A DNA stretch of 64,000 nt from Stomorhina lunata (GCA_933228675.1 OW121740.1:8002442-8066441); one strand, 5' to 3'; shown: positions 42,541 through 56,759, numbered from the stretch's first letter. Numbers and translations are program-made. Notes: generated by a model not told the origin, from the sequence alone.

Positions 42541-45500
42541 TTTTTACTTTTAAATTAACTTTTTCCGATAAAAAATTTGTGGAATGTAATATTTTCCCAG
42601 ATAAAATTTGTGGAATGTAATTTTTTCCCAGATAAAATTTGTGGATTGTGAATTTTTTCTTTAGAAAATTTATAAAAAGTTATATTTTTATAAGAATTTA
42701 AAGGAATGACATTTTGTGTGTATTAAGGCTTGGGGGAAGGTAAGTTTTTCCTAATGAAAGTTTTGTGGTATGAGAATTCTAAATATTTTTATGTTTAAGG
42801 TTTGTGGAATGTAAGTTTTTTTAAAAGAGCATTTTGTAGTGTATTCCTTTTTATTTTCAAAATTTGTGGAATTTAAGTTTTAGGAAACTATTAGGAATGC
42901 AATCTTTTCTATTAAAAATTTGTGGAACCTAAAATTTTCCCTTGGAATGTTGATAAAATGTATAGTTTTTCTTTAGAAACTTTAAGGAGTTAAAATTTGT
43001 TGTTTGGAAATGTAAATTTTTCCAATGACAAATTTTAAAATTGTGGAACGTATCTTTTTCCAAAGAAAATTTTTGTTATATCAGTTTTCTCACAAAAATT
43101 ATGAAGGAATTTAAATTTTTTCCTTAGAAAATTAATGAAATCTAAAATGTTTCTAGAGAAATTTTGTGGACTGTAATATCCAATTTTGAGGAATGCAATT
43201 TTTTCTATTAAAAATTTGTGGAACCTAACATTTTCTTTTGAAATATTTATGAAATTATCTAAAAATGTTATGTTTATAAAATGCAGAAGCTTTCTGTGAA
43301 AACTTTAAGGAATTAAAATTTGTTATTAAGAAAATGAAAAATTTTAGAATTGTGGAACGTATTTTTTTCAAAGAAAATTTTTGTAAAATAATATTTTTCA
43401 CAAAAATATTGAAGGAAATGAAATTATTTACCCAGAAAATTAATGAAATCTAAAATTTATTTGTTTTTCTTTTAATTTTTTTTATAAAGAAAATTTTAAA
43501 TCAAAAAAAAAAAAAAATTAGAAAAATTTTGTGGATTGTAATATCTAATTTTGAGGAATGCAATTTGTTTCTATTAAAAATTTGTGGAACTTAAAATTTT
43601 CTTTTAAAATATTTATGAAATGTAAAGTTTTTCTATAGAAATTTTAAGGAATTAAAATTTGGAGTATAGAAAATTTAAGAAATGTTAATTTTTTTCTCTG
43701 GAAAATTTTAAAGTTGTGAAACGTAATTTTTTTCCAAAGAAATATAATCAGTTTACTCTAAAATTTTAAGGAAGTTTAATTCCTTAAAAATTTTTCTTTA
43801 GGAAATTAATGAAATCTCAAATGTTTCTAGAAAAATTTTGTGGATTGTATTAATTACGTCCAGACAATTTGAAAACTTAAATTTTTTTCTTTACAAAATT
43901 AATCAAGTTTATATTTTTTACAGATAATTTGTGGAATTTAAGATTTATTTGATTAAAAATTTGTGGAACGTAAATATTTTTTAATACAAATTTGTGGATT
44001 TAAAAATATTTCTCTAGAAAATTCGTGGGATGTAATCTGTGGGTATAAAAATGATGTTAAAAGTTAATTGATTTTGTTAAATATTTGTGGAACGTAATTT
44101 TTATTTAATAAAAATTGTAGATTTTAAAATTTTCTCTAGAAAATTTGACGAATATGATCTTTTTTCTAAGGAAAAGTTGTAGAGTGTAAGTTTTTTCTTA
44201 AGATAATTTGTGGAACTTAATATTTCTTTGATATAAATTTGTAGAACGTAAATTTTATTTAATAAAAACTTGTGGATTAAAAAAATTTTCTTTAGGAAAT
44301 TGGTGGGATGTAATGTTTCGGTATGAAAATGTTGTAAATTGTTAACTTATTTTGCTAAACATTTGTGGAACGTAATTTTTTTTTTAATAAAATTTGTAGA
44401 TTTTAAAATTTTCTCTAGAAAATTAGAGGAATCTTTTTCCTAAGGAATAGTTGTAGAATGTAAATTTTTATTAAAATAATTTGTGGAACTTAATATTTCT
44501 TTGATATAATTTTGTGGAACTTAAATTTTAGTTAATAAAAATTTGTGGATTTAAAATCATTTCTCTAGAAAATTAGTGGGATGTAATGTTTTGATATAAA
44601 AATGTTGTAGAAAGTTAATGATTTTCTTAAACATTTGTGGAACATAATTTTTATTTAATAAAACTTGTAGATTTTAAAATTTTCTCTAAAAAATTAGACG
44701 AATATGATATTTTTTTTAAGGAAACGTTTCAGAATGTCAATTTTTATGTAGATAATTTGTGGGATTTAATATTTCTTTGCTATAAATTTGTGGAACGTAA
44801 TTTTTTTTTAATAAAAATTTGTGGATTTTAAAACTATTCTTTAGAAAAATGGTGGAATGTATATTTTTGCTATGGAAATGTTGTATAAAATCAATGTTTT
44901 CTGTTAAACATTTGTGGAACTTAATTTGTATTTAATAAAAATTGTGGATTTAAAAATGTTCTCTAGAAAATTACAGGGATTAATTTCTTTTAATGTTGTA
45001 GAATGTAAGTTTTTATATTTATAATTTGTGGAACTTGATATTTTCTTTATATAAATTTGTGGAACTTAAATTTTATCTAATAAAATGTTGTGTATTTAAA
45101 AATTTTTCTCTCAAAAAATGGTGGAATGTACATTTTTGCTATGGAAATTTTGTAGAATGTAAATATTTTTGTTAAATATTTGTGGGACATAAATTTTATA
45201 TAATGAAAATTTGTGGATTTTCTTTAGAAAATTGGAGGATATAATTATTTTTCTTAGAAAAAAATTGTGGAGTTTAAGTTTTTATTAAGATAATTTGTGG
45301 AACCTAATATCTTTTGGATATAAATTTGTGGAACGTAAAATTTATCTAATGGAAATTTGTGGATATAAAAAAAATTTTCTAGAAAATTAGTGGGATTTAA
45401 AGTTTTAATATGAAAATTTTGTATTATGTTAATGTTATTTTTATTAAACATTTGTGGAACGTAATTTTTATTTAATAAAACTTGTGGATTTTAAAATTTT

Positions 45501-45700
45501 CTCTAAGAAATTAAAGGAATATAAATTTTTTCTATGAAAAAGTTGTAGAATGTAAGTTTGTATGTTAAAATTTTGTGGATTATACATTTTTTTTATTAAG
45601 ATTTTTGATTTTTAAATTTTCCTCTCAAAAAAAATTTTGTGGAATGTATTTTTTTTAATTTATTGTGAAGTCTTTTTATTTTTATTGTGGAATCTTCCAT
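42541..45700. repeat. Degenerate TTTGTGGAATGTAA array, block 2, with about 275-bp higher-order period
   Basis: Same unit family as block 1. From about 43.9 kb a composite of CATTTGTGGAACGTAATTTT, TATTTAATAAAACTTGTAG, ATTTTAAAATTTTCTCTAG and AAAATTAG recurs near 44,080, 44,360, 44,635, 44,910 and 45,450, spaced about 275 bp (or twice that). Confidence 0.8.
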
Positions 45701-47456
45701 TTCTATACAAAATTATCTAAATATTTATAAGTAGCTAAAGTGTCCTTATTTATCCTTATTGTTTTATACATATATCCTTAAATATTCTACATAAAAAAGG
45801 CGTTTATTGTTCGAAATCTCACTCTGTCCACTTTCTGGCCCGCTGCCCTTAACAATGACTATTCCTTTATTTGATTCTAAGGCTTATTTTTTTTGTCATT
45901 TTGTAAATAATAGAAATCAGTAACTTATGACCTAATCATCACATGCTACAGACAATAAAACTACTCGTAACTAAACAATGAATGAACTGCAAAGACACTA
46001 CAAATTAATCCACCCCACCCCGTGTAACCATCAACGCCTCTCACTTCTACCTTTTAAAGATTATATATATTAAGCTACTCCCCCTGGGGGCTAGATGACT
46101 TTTGGATAATGTTGTTGCTGTTGTTGGTTTTGTGGTTTACCACACAAACACTAAGAAGTCATTAGATAGATATAAACGCAAAAACACACATACACACACA
46201 CACAAATTGTCTTAAACATTAAATTCTTGTGTTCAACTTAATACAAAAAAAAAAAAAAAATGAAAAAAATGTCCTTAAATTTGTAAGTAGAAGAATTTAC
46301 TTCCCTGCTCTGTTACAAAGAGGCCACTGTAAATGACACTTTTGCCTAAACTATTTTCCATGCAGAGGGGCCAGACAATTGTAACAAGTCGTTAGAATTT
46401 TCTGGGGGGAATTGTTATAAATCAGAGTCTAATGTTTGGCAAAACGGAAGGAGTTTGTCGAAGTGCAGGAGGGACTTGCAATTGCTACAAATTGAAATTG
46501 TTGAATGTCATTAGAAAATTAATTACAGGTGTGACTATTTAAGGTTAATAACAATAAATAAATTAATAGATAGATACCATAGAAGTAGGAAGGAAATTGT
46601 ATGGTAAGTATTTATAACACAATGGCTTAAGGCGGCTTTAAAATTAAGAAAATATGAGAAATAAGAAGAAATTTTATAATGGGAAGAACTTTATGTGCTA
46701 AAACAAATTTATTAGTGTGACGTTAATAAATTAAAATAATTTAATTTTTAAATTGTATCATAAATTCTTTACAAAAATTTAAAATTCAAATTTTAATTAC
46801 CTAAAATTAATTTATTTCTTCTAATTCCAAAGATTTCCTTGTAATTTAAAGCTATTTCCTTTTTCTGTTAATACAACAGATGCATTTCCGGTTTCCTTTA
46901 ACTTATAACTACTGTTAAGCTAACACTAATGTTATTTTACATAAACTCTGTTAATCGATACCAGAGTTAACATAACAGCATTTGTTTATCATACCAGCTC
47001 AGTCATACTTTGAAAGAAGGTATTAATTTCTTTTACTAATTTATTTAAGAAAAACAGATATTTTTATACAAAAATTATATATCAAATTAAAGCTTAAGAT
47101 CTCTAGAAATAGGAAAAGAACAAATATTTTACAAATTAAGTGCAATTTATAAAGAAAATTTAGCGTAAAGTTGTGAAAAATTTTACAACCTTTTTTTGCT
47201 TCGTTGTTTTTTTATTTTTGCAGAATGAAAAGAATGCAAATAATGTAGAGTGACAGGATAGAGATGCCAATGTGTAAAAAAGTGGAATTAAGAAATTTTA
47301 GAGGTATTTTGGAAAAAGATCTTAAGTACAAAATTATGTAATTTTGAATTAAGGTTTAACAAATTTATTAAACCCGACATAACATGTTAATAGACTTAGA
47401 GCAAATGTGTAGTATGCATGGCGATTAATATGGACACAGCTGGAGGATCTGAACTG

Positions 47457-47500
<44 letters not shown>

Positions 47501-47555
47501 AAATATTGCAAAATTTTAATAAAAATGAATTTTTTAAGAACATTTTTTCTAACTT
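45701..47555. other. Spacer with microsatellites
   Basis: Mostly unique AT-rich DNA. It holds a CA-type run at about 46,183-46,205 and an (AT)n microsatellite at 47,459-47,498. A segment at 47,080-47,290 resembles 54,900-55,130. No gene recognised. Confidence 0.5.
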
Positions 47556-50395
47556 AAATTTCCATGAACATTTTTTATAACAAAAAAGCTTTTACAAACA
47601 TTTTTATAGCAAAAAATTTTTTACAAAAATTTTATAACAAAAATTTTCTATGAAAATGTTTATAACGAAAAATTTTCTATGAAAATGTTTATAACGAAAA
47701 ATTTTCTATGAAAATTTTTATAACGAAAAATTTTCTATGAAAATTTTTATAACGAAAAATTTTTATAACGAAAAATTTTCTATGAAAATTTTTATAACGA
47801 AAAATTTTCTATGAAAATTTTTATAACGAAAAATTTTCTTTGAAAATTTTTATAACGAAAAATTTTCTATGAAAGTTTTTATAACGAAAAATTTTCTATG
47901 AAAATTTTTATAACGAAAAATTTTCTATGAAAATTTTTATAACGAAAAATTTTCTATGAAAATTTTTATAACGAAAAATTTTCTTTGAAAATTTTTATAA
48001 CGAAAAATTTTCTATGAAAGTTTTTATAACGAAAAATTTTCTATGAAAATTTTTATAACGAAAAATTTTCTATGAAAATTTTTATAACGAAAAATTTTCT
48101 ATAAAAATTTTTATAACATAAAATTTTAAAATGAAAAATTTTCTATAAAAATTTTTATAACGAAAAATTTTCTATAAAAATTTTTATAACGAAAAATTTT
48201 CTATAAAAATTTTTATAACGAAAAATTTTCTATAAAAATTTTTATAACAAAAAATTTTCTATAAAAATGTTTATAACGAAAAATTTTCTATAAAAATGTT
48301 TATAACGAAAAATTTTCTATGAAAATTTTTATAACGAAAAATTTTCTATGAAAGTTTTTATAACGAAAAATTTTCTATGAAAATTTTTATAACGAAAAAT
48401 TTTCTATGAAAATTTTTATAACGAAAAATTTTCTTTAAAAATTTTTATTCCGAAAAATTTTCTTTAAAAATTTTTATACCGAAAAAGTTTTTTTAAAAAT
48501 TTTTAAAAGGAAAAAGTTTCTACAAAAATTTTTAAAACTAAAAATTTTCTATACAAATTTTTTATCAAAAAATTGTCTATAAAAATTTGTATAACAAAAC
48601 ATTTTCTATAAAAATTTGTATAACGAAACATTTTCTATAATAATTTGTATAACGAAAAATTTTCTTTAAAAATTTTTAAAATGAAAAATTTTCTATAAAA
48701 ATTATTATAGCGAAAAATTTTCTATAAAAATTTTTATTACGATAAATTTTTTATAAAAATTTTTAAAACGAAAAATTTTCCATAAAAATTTTTAGGCAGA
48801 AAACTTTTTCATAAAAGTTTTTATACTTAAAAATTTTTATTGAATTTTTTTTATCTCGAAAATATTTTCTATAAAATTTTTAAAAATGGTCTACACAGAA
48901 AATCTAAAAATTCCTATAACAAATTTTTAAAATCGAAAAATGTTTATACCAAAAATTTTTTATAAAAAGTTTTGATACCGAAAATTGTTTCTTTAGAAAT
49001 TTTTAATACCAAAAAAATATTCTATAAAAAATTTTAGATTGAAATATTTTCTATAAAAAATTTTATAATAAAAAATCCTCCATAAAAAATTTGAATAACA
49101 ATCAATTTTCTATAGAAATTTTTATTTGCGAAAAATTTTCTATAGAAATTTTTATTTGCGAAAAATTTTCTATAGAAATTTTTATTTGCGAAAAATTTTG
49201 TATAGAAATTTTTATAAACGTAAAATTTTTTATAAAAATTTTTCTTACAGAAAAATTTTTAATACTGAAGAACTTTTTATAGAAATTTTTAACACCGAAA
49301 AACTTTTTATTAAAATTTTTAATACGAAAAAATTAAAAAAAAAATTCTATTAAAAATTGTTCAATAAAAATTTTTTTATCGAAAAATTTGGTACAAAAAA
49401 ATTTTATACCGAACAATTTGGTATAAAAATTCAGTTTAAAAAATCTTATATCGAAAAATTATCTATTTTTTGTATCGAAAATTTTTTTGTGAAAGTATTT
49501 TCATACCGAAAAATTTTCTATAAAAAATGTTTATACCAAAAATTTTCTTTGAAATTTTATACCAAAAATTTTTTATAAGATTTTATATAAAATTTTATAA
49601 CAAAAATTTTCTATAAACATTTATACCAACATTTTTCTATAAAATTGTATACCAAAAATTTTCTATAAAATTTTATACCAAAAATTTTCTTTAAAATTGT
49701 ATACCAAACATTTTCTATAAAATTTTGATATCAAAAATTTTCTATAAAATTTAATACCAAACATTTTCTATAAAAATTTATAACAAAAATTTTCTATAAA
49801 ACTTTAAACCAAAAATTTTCTATAATTGTTTATACTAAAAATTTTCAATAAAATTTTTTTGTACCAAAAATTGTTTATAAAATTGTTTATACTAAAAATT
49901 TTCTATAAAATTTTTTACAAAAAAAAAATTTTCAATAAAAATTTTTTATACCATAAATTTTCAATAAAAATTTTTTATACCAAAAATTTTCTCTATAAAC
50001 TTTTATACCAAAAATTTTCTATAAAAACTTTTTATACTAAAAATTTTCTATGAAATTTTATACCAAAAATTTTCTAAAAAACTTTATACCAAAAGTTTTC
50101 TATAAAATTGTTTATACTAAGAATTTTCAATAAAATTTTTTTGTACCAAAAATTTTTTATAAAATTGTTTATACTAAAAATTTTCTATAACATTTTTTAC
50201 AAAAAAATTTTCAATAAAATTTTTTTATACCACAAATTTTCAATAAAAATTTTTTATACCAAAAATTTTCTCTATAAACTTTTATACCAAAAATTTTCTA
50301 CAAAAACTTTTTATACGAAAAATTTTCGTAAAAATTTTTTTAAACCGAAAAACTTTCTATTCTGAAAAATTTTCTTTGAAATTTTAATTTTAGAG
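47556..50395. repeat. 29-bp array (ATAACGAAAAATTTTCTATGAAAATTTTT) grading into variants
   Basis: Near-perfect 29-bp units from 47,640 to 48,430, with linker ATAACGAAAAATTTT and core CTATGAAAATTTTT; later units drift to ATACCAAAAATTTTCTATAA and shorten. A five-unit block marked by CTTTGAAAA followed by CTATGAAAGTTTT recurs at 47,841 and 47,986, an offset of 145 bp (5 x 29). Open frames in it are artefacts. Confidence 0.9.
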
Positions 50396-51510
50396 TTTTA
50401 AATCATGATTTTTATTTCGCCTCTAAATATTTCATTAAACTGAGCACTAAAAGCTTTTTTCATAACTGAAACAAACATTTCTAATTTCCTTTTCCATAAT
50501 GTGCAAAAAACTTATGTTTTAATGAATATTCCTCAACCGTTTATAATACATATGTCTAAACACTTAACACCTGCTTGCATTTCTATACATGAAACAAAAA
50601 AATATAAATATTAATTATAAAAAACATTATTCTTAACAAAAAAAAAACTAACAAATTAAAATAAAAGAGTGTAAAAAATATAAAACAAAGTGTTTACACT
50701 TACCTGAGCTTTTTAATCAGACAAATGAAACTAAAATGGAGTCAAAAGACAATGCTAAGATAGGGCAACTCCTTCCTTAAAAAAAAACATTTTATGTTTT
50801 ACATAATGTTAACATAAATTAGCTGGAAATGTTAAAATTAAGAGTTTAATTTAGAAAAAATTTAAAATTATGATGTTTCAGTTTTTTCCAGATTTTTCTT
50901 AAAGCTTTTTTGTAACTGTTTTTAATGACCCTTTTTCTCCCCTGGTTTTGCTGTTTTCTTTTAATTTTTTTTTTTTTGCCTTTAATAGTGGCATTTTGCC
51001 AATAATATGTTTTTCGGAAAACCCACTCACAATTAAATATTTAGTGTTACACAGAAATTATTTTCGCCTGAAATGAACACCCAGAAAAAAAAGAGAAACT
51101 TTCCTCTGACTGGCATCGTAATGTAATGAAATGTACAAAAAAATATACCGTAAAACAGAAAAACTGCTAATTAACAACTGTCAAAAACACTTTAAGTGTA
51201 ACATAAACTGAATCGTTAAATTGTATAGTTTTTGTGGGATTCTGCAGAATATAGTGTTTTTAATTGTTAATTGATTTAAATTGCGAAAATAAAACGATAT
51301 CACATTCATTTTAAATTAACTTAAATGTTAGTTCCATCCCTGTTAACTGCAAAAAAAATGGTAGCTCTAATCCGGTTATTTAGGTATGAAATACTGTTAA
51401 GATTACATTAATCATGTTAAGTTGAACAAAACTTTAACATAAGAGATCAACATGTAAAACTAACATTTATGTTGACAACATAATTTTTTAAGTAATTTTT
51501 AAGTAAAAAA
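50396..51510. other. Spacer between arrays
   Basis: AT-rich intergenic DNA with no gene or clear element recognised. Confidence 0.5.
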
Positions 51511-54150
51511 AATCTATATAATCTTTCTTTAGAAAATTTTCGTATATAAAAATTTGTGAAGAAAATGATTCTATAGAAAAGTTTTTGTTTTAAAAAATTT
51601 TATACACACAATTTTTCGTTTTTAAAAATTTTCTATAGAATATTTTTCGTTTTTAAAAATTTTCTATAGAAAATTTTTGATTTTTAAAAATTTTCAAAAG
51701 AAAATTTTTCGTTTTTAAAAATTTTCTATAGAAAATTTTTCGTTTTTAAAAATTTTCTATAGAAAATTTTTCGTTTTTAAAAATTTTCAATAGAAAATTT
51801 TTCGTTTTTAAAAATTTTCTATAGAAAATTTCTCATTTTTAAAAATTTTCTATAGAAAATTTTTCGTTTTTAAAAATTTTCTATAGAAAATTTTTCGTTT
51901 TTAAAAATTTTCTATAGAAAATTTTTCCTTTTTAAAAATTTCCTATAGAAAATTTTTCGTTTTTAAAAATTTTCTATAGAAAATTTTTCGTTTTTAAAAA
52001 TTTTTTATAGAAAATTTTTCGTTTTTAAAAATTTTCTATAGAAAATTTTTCGTTTTTAAAAATTTTCTATAGAAAATTTTTCGTTTTTAAAAATTTCCTA
52101 TAGAAAATTTTTCGTTTTTAAAAATTTTCTATAGAAAATTTTTCGTTTTTTTAAATTTTTTTATAGAAACTTTTTCGTTTTCAAAAATTTTTTACAGAAA
52201 ATTTTTCGTTTTTAAAAATTTTCTATAAAAAATCTTACGTTTTCAAAAATTTTCTATACAAAATTTTTCGTTTTTAAAAATTTTTTATAGAAAATTTTTC
52301 GTTTTTAAAAATTTTTTATAGAAAATTTTTCGTTTTTAAAAATTTTTTATAGAAAATTTTTTGTTTTTAAAAGTTTTTTATAGAAAATTTTTCGTTTTTA
52401 AAAATTTTCTATAGAAAATTTTTCGTTTTTAAAAATTTTCTATAGAAAATTTTTCGTTTTTAAAAATTTTCTATAGAAAATTTTTCGTTTTTAAAAATTT
52501 TCTATAGAAAATTTTTCGTTTTTAAAAATTTTCTATAGAAAATTTTTCGTTTTTAAAAATTTTCTATAGAAAATTTTTCGTTTTTAAAAATTTTCTATAG
52601 AAAATTTTTCGTTTTTAAAAATTTTCTATAGAAAATTTTTCGTTTTTAAAAATTTTCTATAGAAAATTTTTCGTTTTTAAAAATTTTCTATAGAAAATTT
52701 TTCGTTTTTAAAAATTTTCTATAGAAAATTTTTCGTTTTTAAAAATTTCCTATAGAAAATTTTTCGTTTTTAAAAATTTTCTATAGAAAATTTTTCGTTT
52801 TTAAAAATTTTTTATAGAAAATTTTTCGTTTTTAAAAATTTTCTATAGAAAATTTTTCGTTTTTAAAAATTTTCTATAGAAAATTTTTCGTTTTTAAAAA
52901 TTTTCTATAGAAAATTTTTCGTTTTTAAAAATTTTCTATAGAAAATTTTTCGTTTTTAAAAATTTTCTATAGAAAATTTTTCGTTTTTAAAAATTTTCTA
53001 TAGAAAATTTTTCGTTTTTAAAAATTTTCTATAGAAAATTTTTCGTTTTTAAAAATTTTCGTTTTTTTAAATTTTTCGTTCTTAAAAATTTTCTATACAA
53101 AATTTTTCGTTTTTAAAAATTTTCTATAGAAAATTTTTCGTTTTTAAAAATTTTCTATAGAAAATTTTTCGTTTTTAAAAATTTTCTATAGAAAATTTTT
53201 CGTTTTTAAAAATTTTCTATAAAAATTTTTCGTTTTTAAAAATTTTCTATAGAAAATTTTTCGTTTTTAAAAATTTTCTATAGAAAATTTTTCGTTTTTA
53301 AAAATTTTCTATAGAAAATTTTTCGTTTTTAAAAATTTTCTATAGAAAATTTTTCGTTTTTAAAAATTTTCTATAGAAAATTTTTCGTTTTTAAAAATTT
53401 TCTATAGAAAATTTTTCGTTTTTAAAAATTTTCTATAGAAAATTTTTCGTTTTTAAAAATTTTCTATAGAAAATTTTTCGTTTTTAAAAATTTTCTATAG
53501 AAAATTTTTCGTTTTTAAAAATTTGCTATAGAAAATTTTTCGTTTTTTAAATTTTTTTATAGAAATTTTTTTGTTTTTAAATTTTTCTTTCTTAAAAATT
53601 TTCTAACCAAAATTTTTCGTTTTCAAAAATTTTCTATAGAAAATTTTTGGTTTTTAAAAATTTTCCATAGAAAATTTTTCGTTTTTAAAAATTTTCTATA
53701 GAAAATTTTTCATTTTTAAAATTTTTTTATAGAAAATTTTTCGTTATTAAAAATTTCTACAAAAATTTTTTTTTTAAAATTTCAATAAAAATTTTTTCGT
53801 TATTAAAAATTTCTATAGAAAATTTTTCGTTATTAAAAATTTCTATAGAAAAATTTTCGTTTTTAAAAATTTCTCTAGAAAATTTTTTGTTACTTGAAAT
53901 TTCTATAGAAAATTCTTTAGAAAATTTTCCATTATTAAAAATTTCTATAAATAATTTTATATTATTAAAAATTTTTATGAAAAATTTTTCGTTATTAAAA
54001 ATTTCTATAAAAACTTTTTCCTTTTTAAAAATTTCTAAGAAAATTTTTCGTTGTATAAAAATTTCGATAAAAAAATTTTTGATGTTTAAAAATTTCTATA
54101 AAAAATGTTTGGTATTGGAAATTTCTATATAAAATTTTTCGATGTTAGAA
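51511..54150. repeat. 31-bp array (CGTTTTTAAAAATTTT + CTATAGAAAATTTTT), about 80 units
   Basis: The longest and most homogeneous array in the window. Each unit has linker CGTTTTTAAAAATTTT and core CTATAGAAAATTTTT, nearly invariant over about 52.4-53.5 kb. Odd units (CGTTTTTTTAAATTTTT, TATACAAAATTTTTCG) punctuate it near 52,150, 53,050 and 53,540. The right edge degrades to CGTTATTAAAAATTTCTATA. Confidence 0.93.
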
Positions 54151-55128
54151 ATTTTGTGAATACATAGATGGTTTGTGCTTCATCATTTTTTTCTTCCATT
54201 CTCAAGTATCCTCCTCATTGTCATAAATGAAACCAGAAACATCATCAAAAGCATCATTTTCGTTTATGTTTCTGATTATCTAAAATTGCCATAATTTAGT
54301 GTCGCACGCTTATTTGCAAATATTTGCGAAAAAAAATTCCGTTTTATATCATAAACCTCCCTAACTTGGCAAAGCAGTTGTTAAGTTTTTGCCGCTTGTT
54401 TAGAAACCATAAACCATGACATTTAATCGAATATTTCTGTTTTTAATCGTTTTTGTCTTTTGCCACTTTATATTTGAGTACCAGAAATTTCCCTTTTGTT
54501 GGTTATTGTTTTATACATAAGGACATTTTGTGTGGAAATAAACTTGTAATTTTTGTTGTGTTCACAAAACAGTGGGAAGATATAAAAATGATAAAAGAAA
54601 TTGTCACAAATATGATAATAGAATCACATTTATTAACATATATACAAAAAATTTTAAAATTTTATTAAATTATCTTTAAATTCTTGAATTATGAGTTAAA
54701 ATAAATATGTGTTGTGCAATTAAAACTCTACTATCATTCCCATCTCTGACTACTTACAAATAACGTGGCAACATCATTTTCGCTAATAAAAAAATAGTTT
54801 TTTTTTTATCATTGATCAAACACACAAGTAAAGTGAAAATAGTGTTAAATTAAAGCAGAGAAATCTCAAAGAAAATAAGATCTTTTAAAAACAAATTTTA
54901 TATTAGAACATAGTTAAACATCTCTAGTATAACTATATCTAAAAATATTTTACAAAATAATTGTAATAAATAAAGAAAATCAAGTGTGAAGTTTTAGCAA
55001 AATGTTAACAAAAAATTTGGCGGCTTCTTGCTTAGTTGTTATTGTTTTTGTATAATGAAGAGAATGTAAACAAAGTAAATGTGTGTATGTGTAGTTAATA
55101 GTGTTACCAATGTAAATAAATATTGAAA
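54151..55128. other. Spacer right of the 31-bp array
   Basis: Intergenic AT-rich DNA; no gene. The stretch 54,900-55,130 resembles 47,080-47,290, which flanks the 29-bp array. Confidence 0.5.
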
Positions 55129-55130
55129 TA

Positions 55131-56759
55131 CAGTGGTGGTCACGTATTTAGCACAAATGGCACCTGTTATCTCTTATAGGAAATATTAAGTCCTAATTCA
55201 ATTTTTTTCACTACTTTTATTTTTGTAATGTATTACACGTGATGCGAAGATGAAGTCGTATTCCTTTTATATACATATTTTTTAAAAATTATATTTATTT
55301 TTACAATTATTAAAAACTAACCCATAAAAAATACTGGACATATTTTTAGCACAAATTAAAAACAATATTTATTAAAAATCACAAACAAGTTATTAATTAA
55401 AATTTCTTGAAAAAAACCTAATATTTTGTAGGTTATCCTTTATTTTGTATAACTGCCGCACATCTTTTAGGCACACTCTTCACAAGAGCCAGGTATCGCT
55501 CATTTGGGATAGCGTGCCATATTTTTTGGATATCCGACCATAAATCATTTAAGTTGTTAGGTTTTACGCTTGTTATATGCTTCTCTATATCATTCCAAAG
55601 ATTCTCAATAGGATTAAGATCTGGAGATTATACTGGCCATTTCAAAACATCTATTTGACTCTCCTCCAAGCAACACTTCACAGTACGTAAAGTGTGTTTA
55701 GGGTCATTGTCATGCATGAAGCGCCAGCTAGGTGGCATCTTTGCTTCTGCTTATGGTATAATGATATCGGCTAGAATATTTTTATAACAGTGTTGATCCA
55801 TACGTGTGTCAATTTTGTGTATTGGACCAGCTCCATGCCCTGAGAATGCAAGCCACACCATCACATTTCCTCCACCATGTTTTACAATCTTTGACGTATA
55901 CTTTGTGTTGCGCTGCATGTTCGGAAGATACCATACATATCTCTTTCCATCAGATCCAAATCTGCAAAACTTTGATTCGTCGCTCCAAAGTATGTTTTTC
56001 CAAAAATCTAATGGCTTTTCTAAATGCTATCGGGCGAAAGAAATTTGTGATGTTAAATTCTTTTTTGGCTTGTGTTGCACAATACAGCCACGCGAATTTT
56101 TTTCATTAAGGCGTCTTTGTATCGTTCTGTCGGAGATATCAATACCGTATTTTGATGACATTTCACTATTTATTTCTCTAAAAAGGGTCGGCCACTGACA
56201 TTCTATGTATTAAATAATCCTCTTTTGTTATCGTTTTTCTTGGTCTAGGTGCCCGTGAACCCTTTTTAATTGTTCCGTGTGCTTTTATATGGCTCAAAGC
56301 ATTATATACCATCTTTCTGGAGCAATTTAAAATACTTGCTATTTCAATTACAGGACATCCTCTCGAATTTATTTCACAAATCACCTGTCGTTGCGTATCT
56401 GTGCACCATTTATTTTTGGCCATTTCTAATAAATATTTTATTTCTGAAAAACCTTCAATTGTACACAATATGATGAAAAACTTACCAAAAATTAATTAAA
56501 AATTCAAAAAATAACAGAAATGTAAAATGTTTAATATTTGTGCTAAATTTGTGTCCAGTTCCAATTACGTATTACCAACAAATAAATTATATATGAAGCA
56601 ATTGAAGAAAGGAAATAACAAAAAGAGTAACGGGACTTGTCGATCACACCATAAGCTACACATCGTGGCAAAAAAAATAAAATTATTACTCCAACAGAAA
56701 AATATACGGTTTTGAAAAAAAAACGCATAACTAGTGTGCTAAATATGTGACCATCACTG
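55131..56759 (-). mobile_element. Tc1-like transposon with both TIRs and TA duplication
   Basis: Left TIR CAGTGGTGGTCACGTATTTA (55,131 on) and right TIR, read inward on the other strand, CAGTGATGGTCACATATTTA, both continuing GCACA, with two mismatches over about 26 bp. The element is flanked by TA at 55,129-55,130 and 56,760-56,761. At 1629 bp it is the normal length for a full Tc1-like element, with the transposase on the minus strand. Confidence 0.93.
55433..56423 (-). pseudogene. Tc1-family transposase, disabled
   Basis: Starts MAKNKWCTDTQRQVICEINS with a helix-turn-helix (IEIASILNCSRKMVYNAL). The DDE catalytic core is recognisable: LWSDESKF, then HDNDPKHT, then SPDLNPIENLW (DD34E-type). 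One frameshift near 56,190 and in-frame stops in ISFAR-HLEK, DIIIP-AEAK and WPV-SPDL inactivate it. Few lesions and preserved TIRs suggest a fairly recent death. It ends at TAA 55,433-55,435. Confidence 0.9.

Noticed and set aside
49091..50365. Several open frames rich in Phe, Ile, Lys and Asn
   Set aside because: Low-complexity translations of AT-rich array units, shifting frame with the repeat length.
51511..54150. CRISPR-like look (regular short repeats)
   Set aside because: The whole unit repeats with no unique spacers, and the DNA is an animal nuclear genome. It is a minisatellite.
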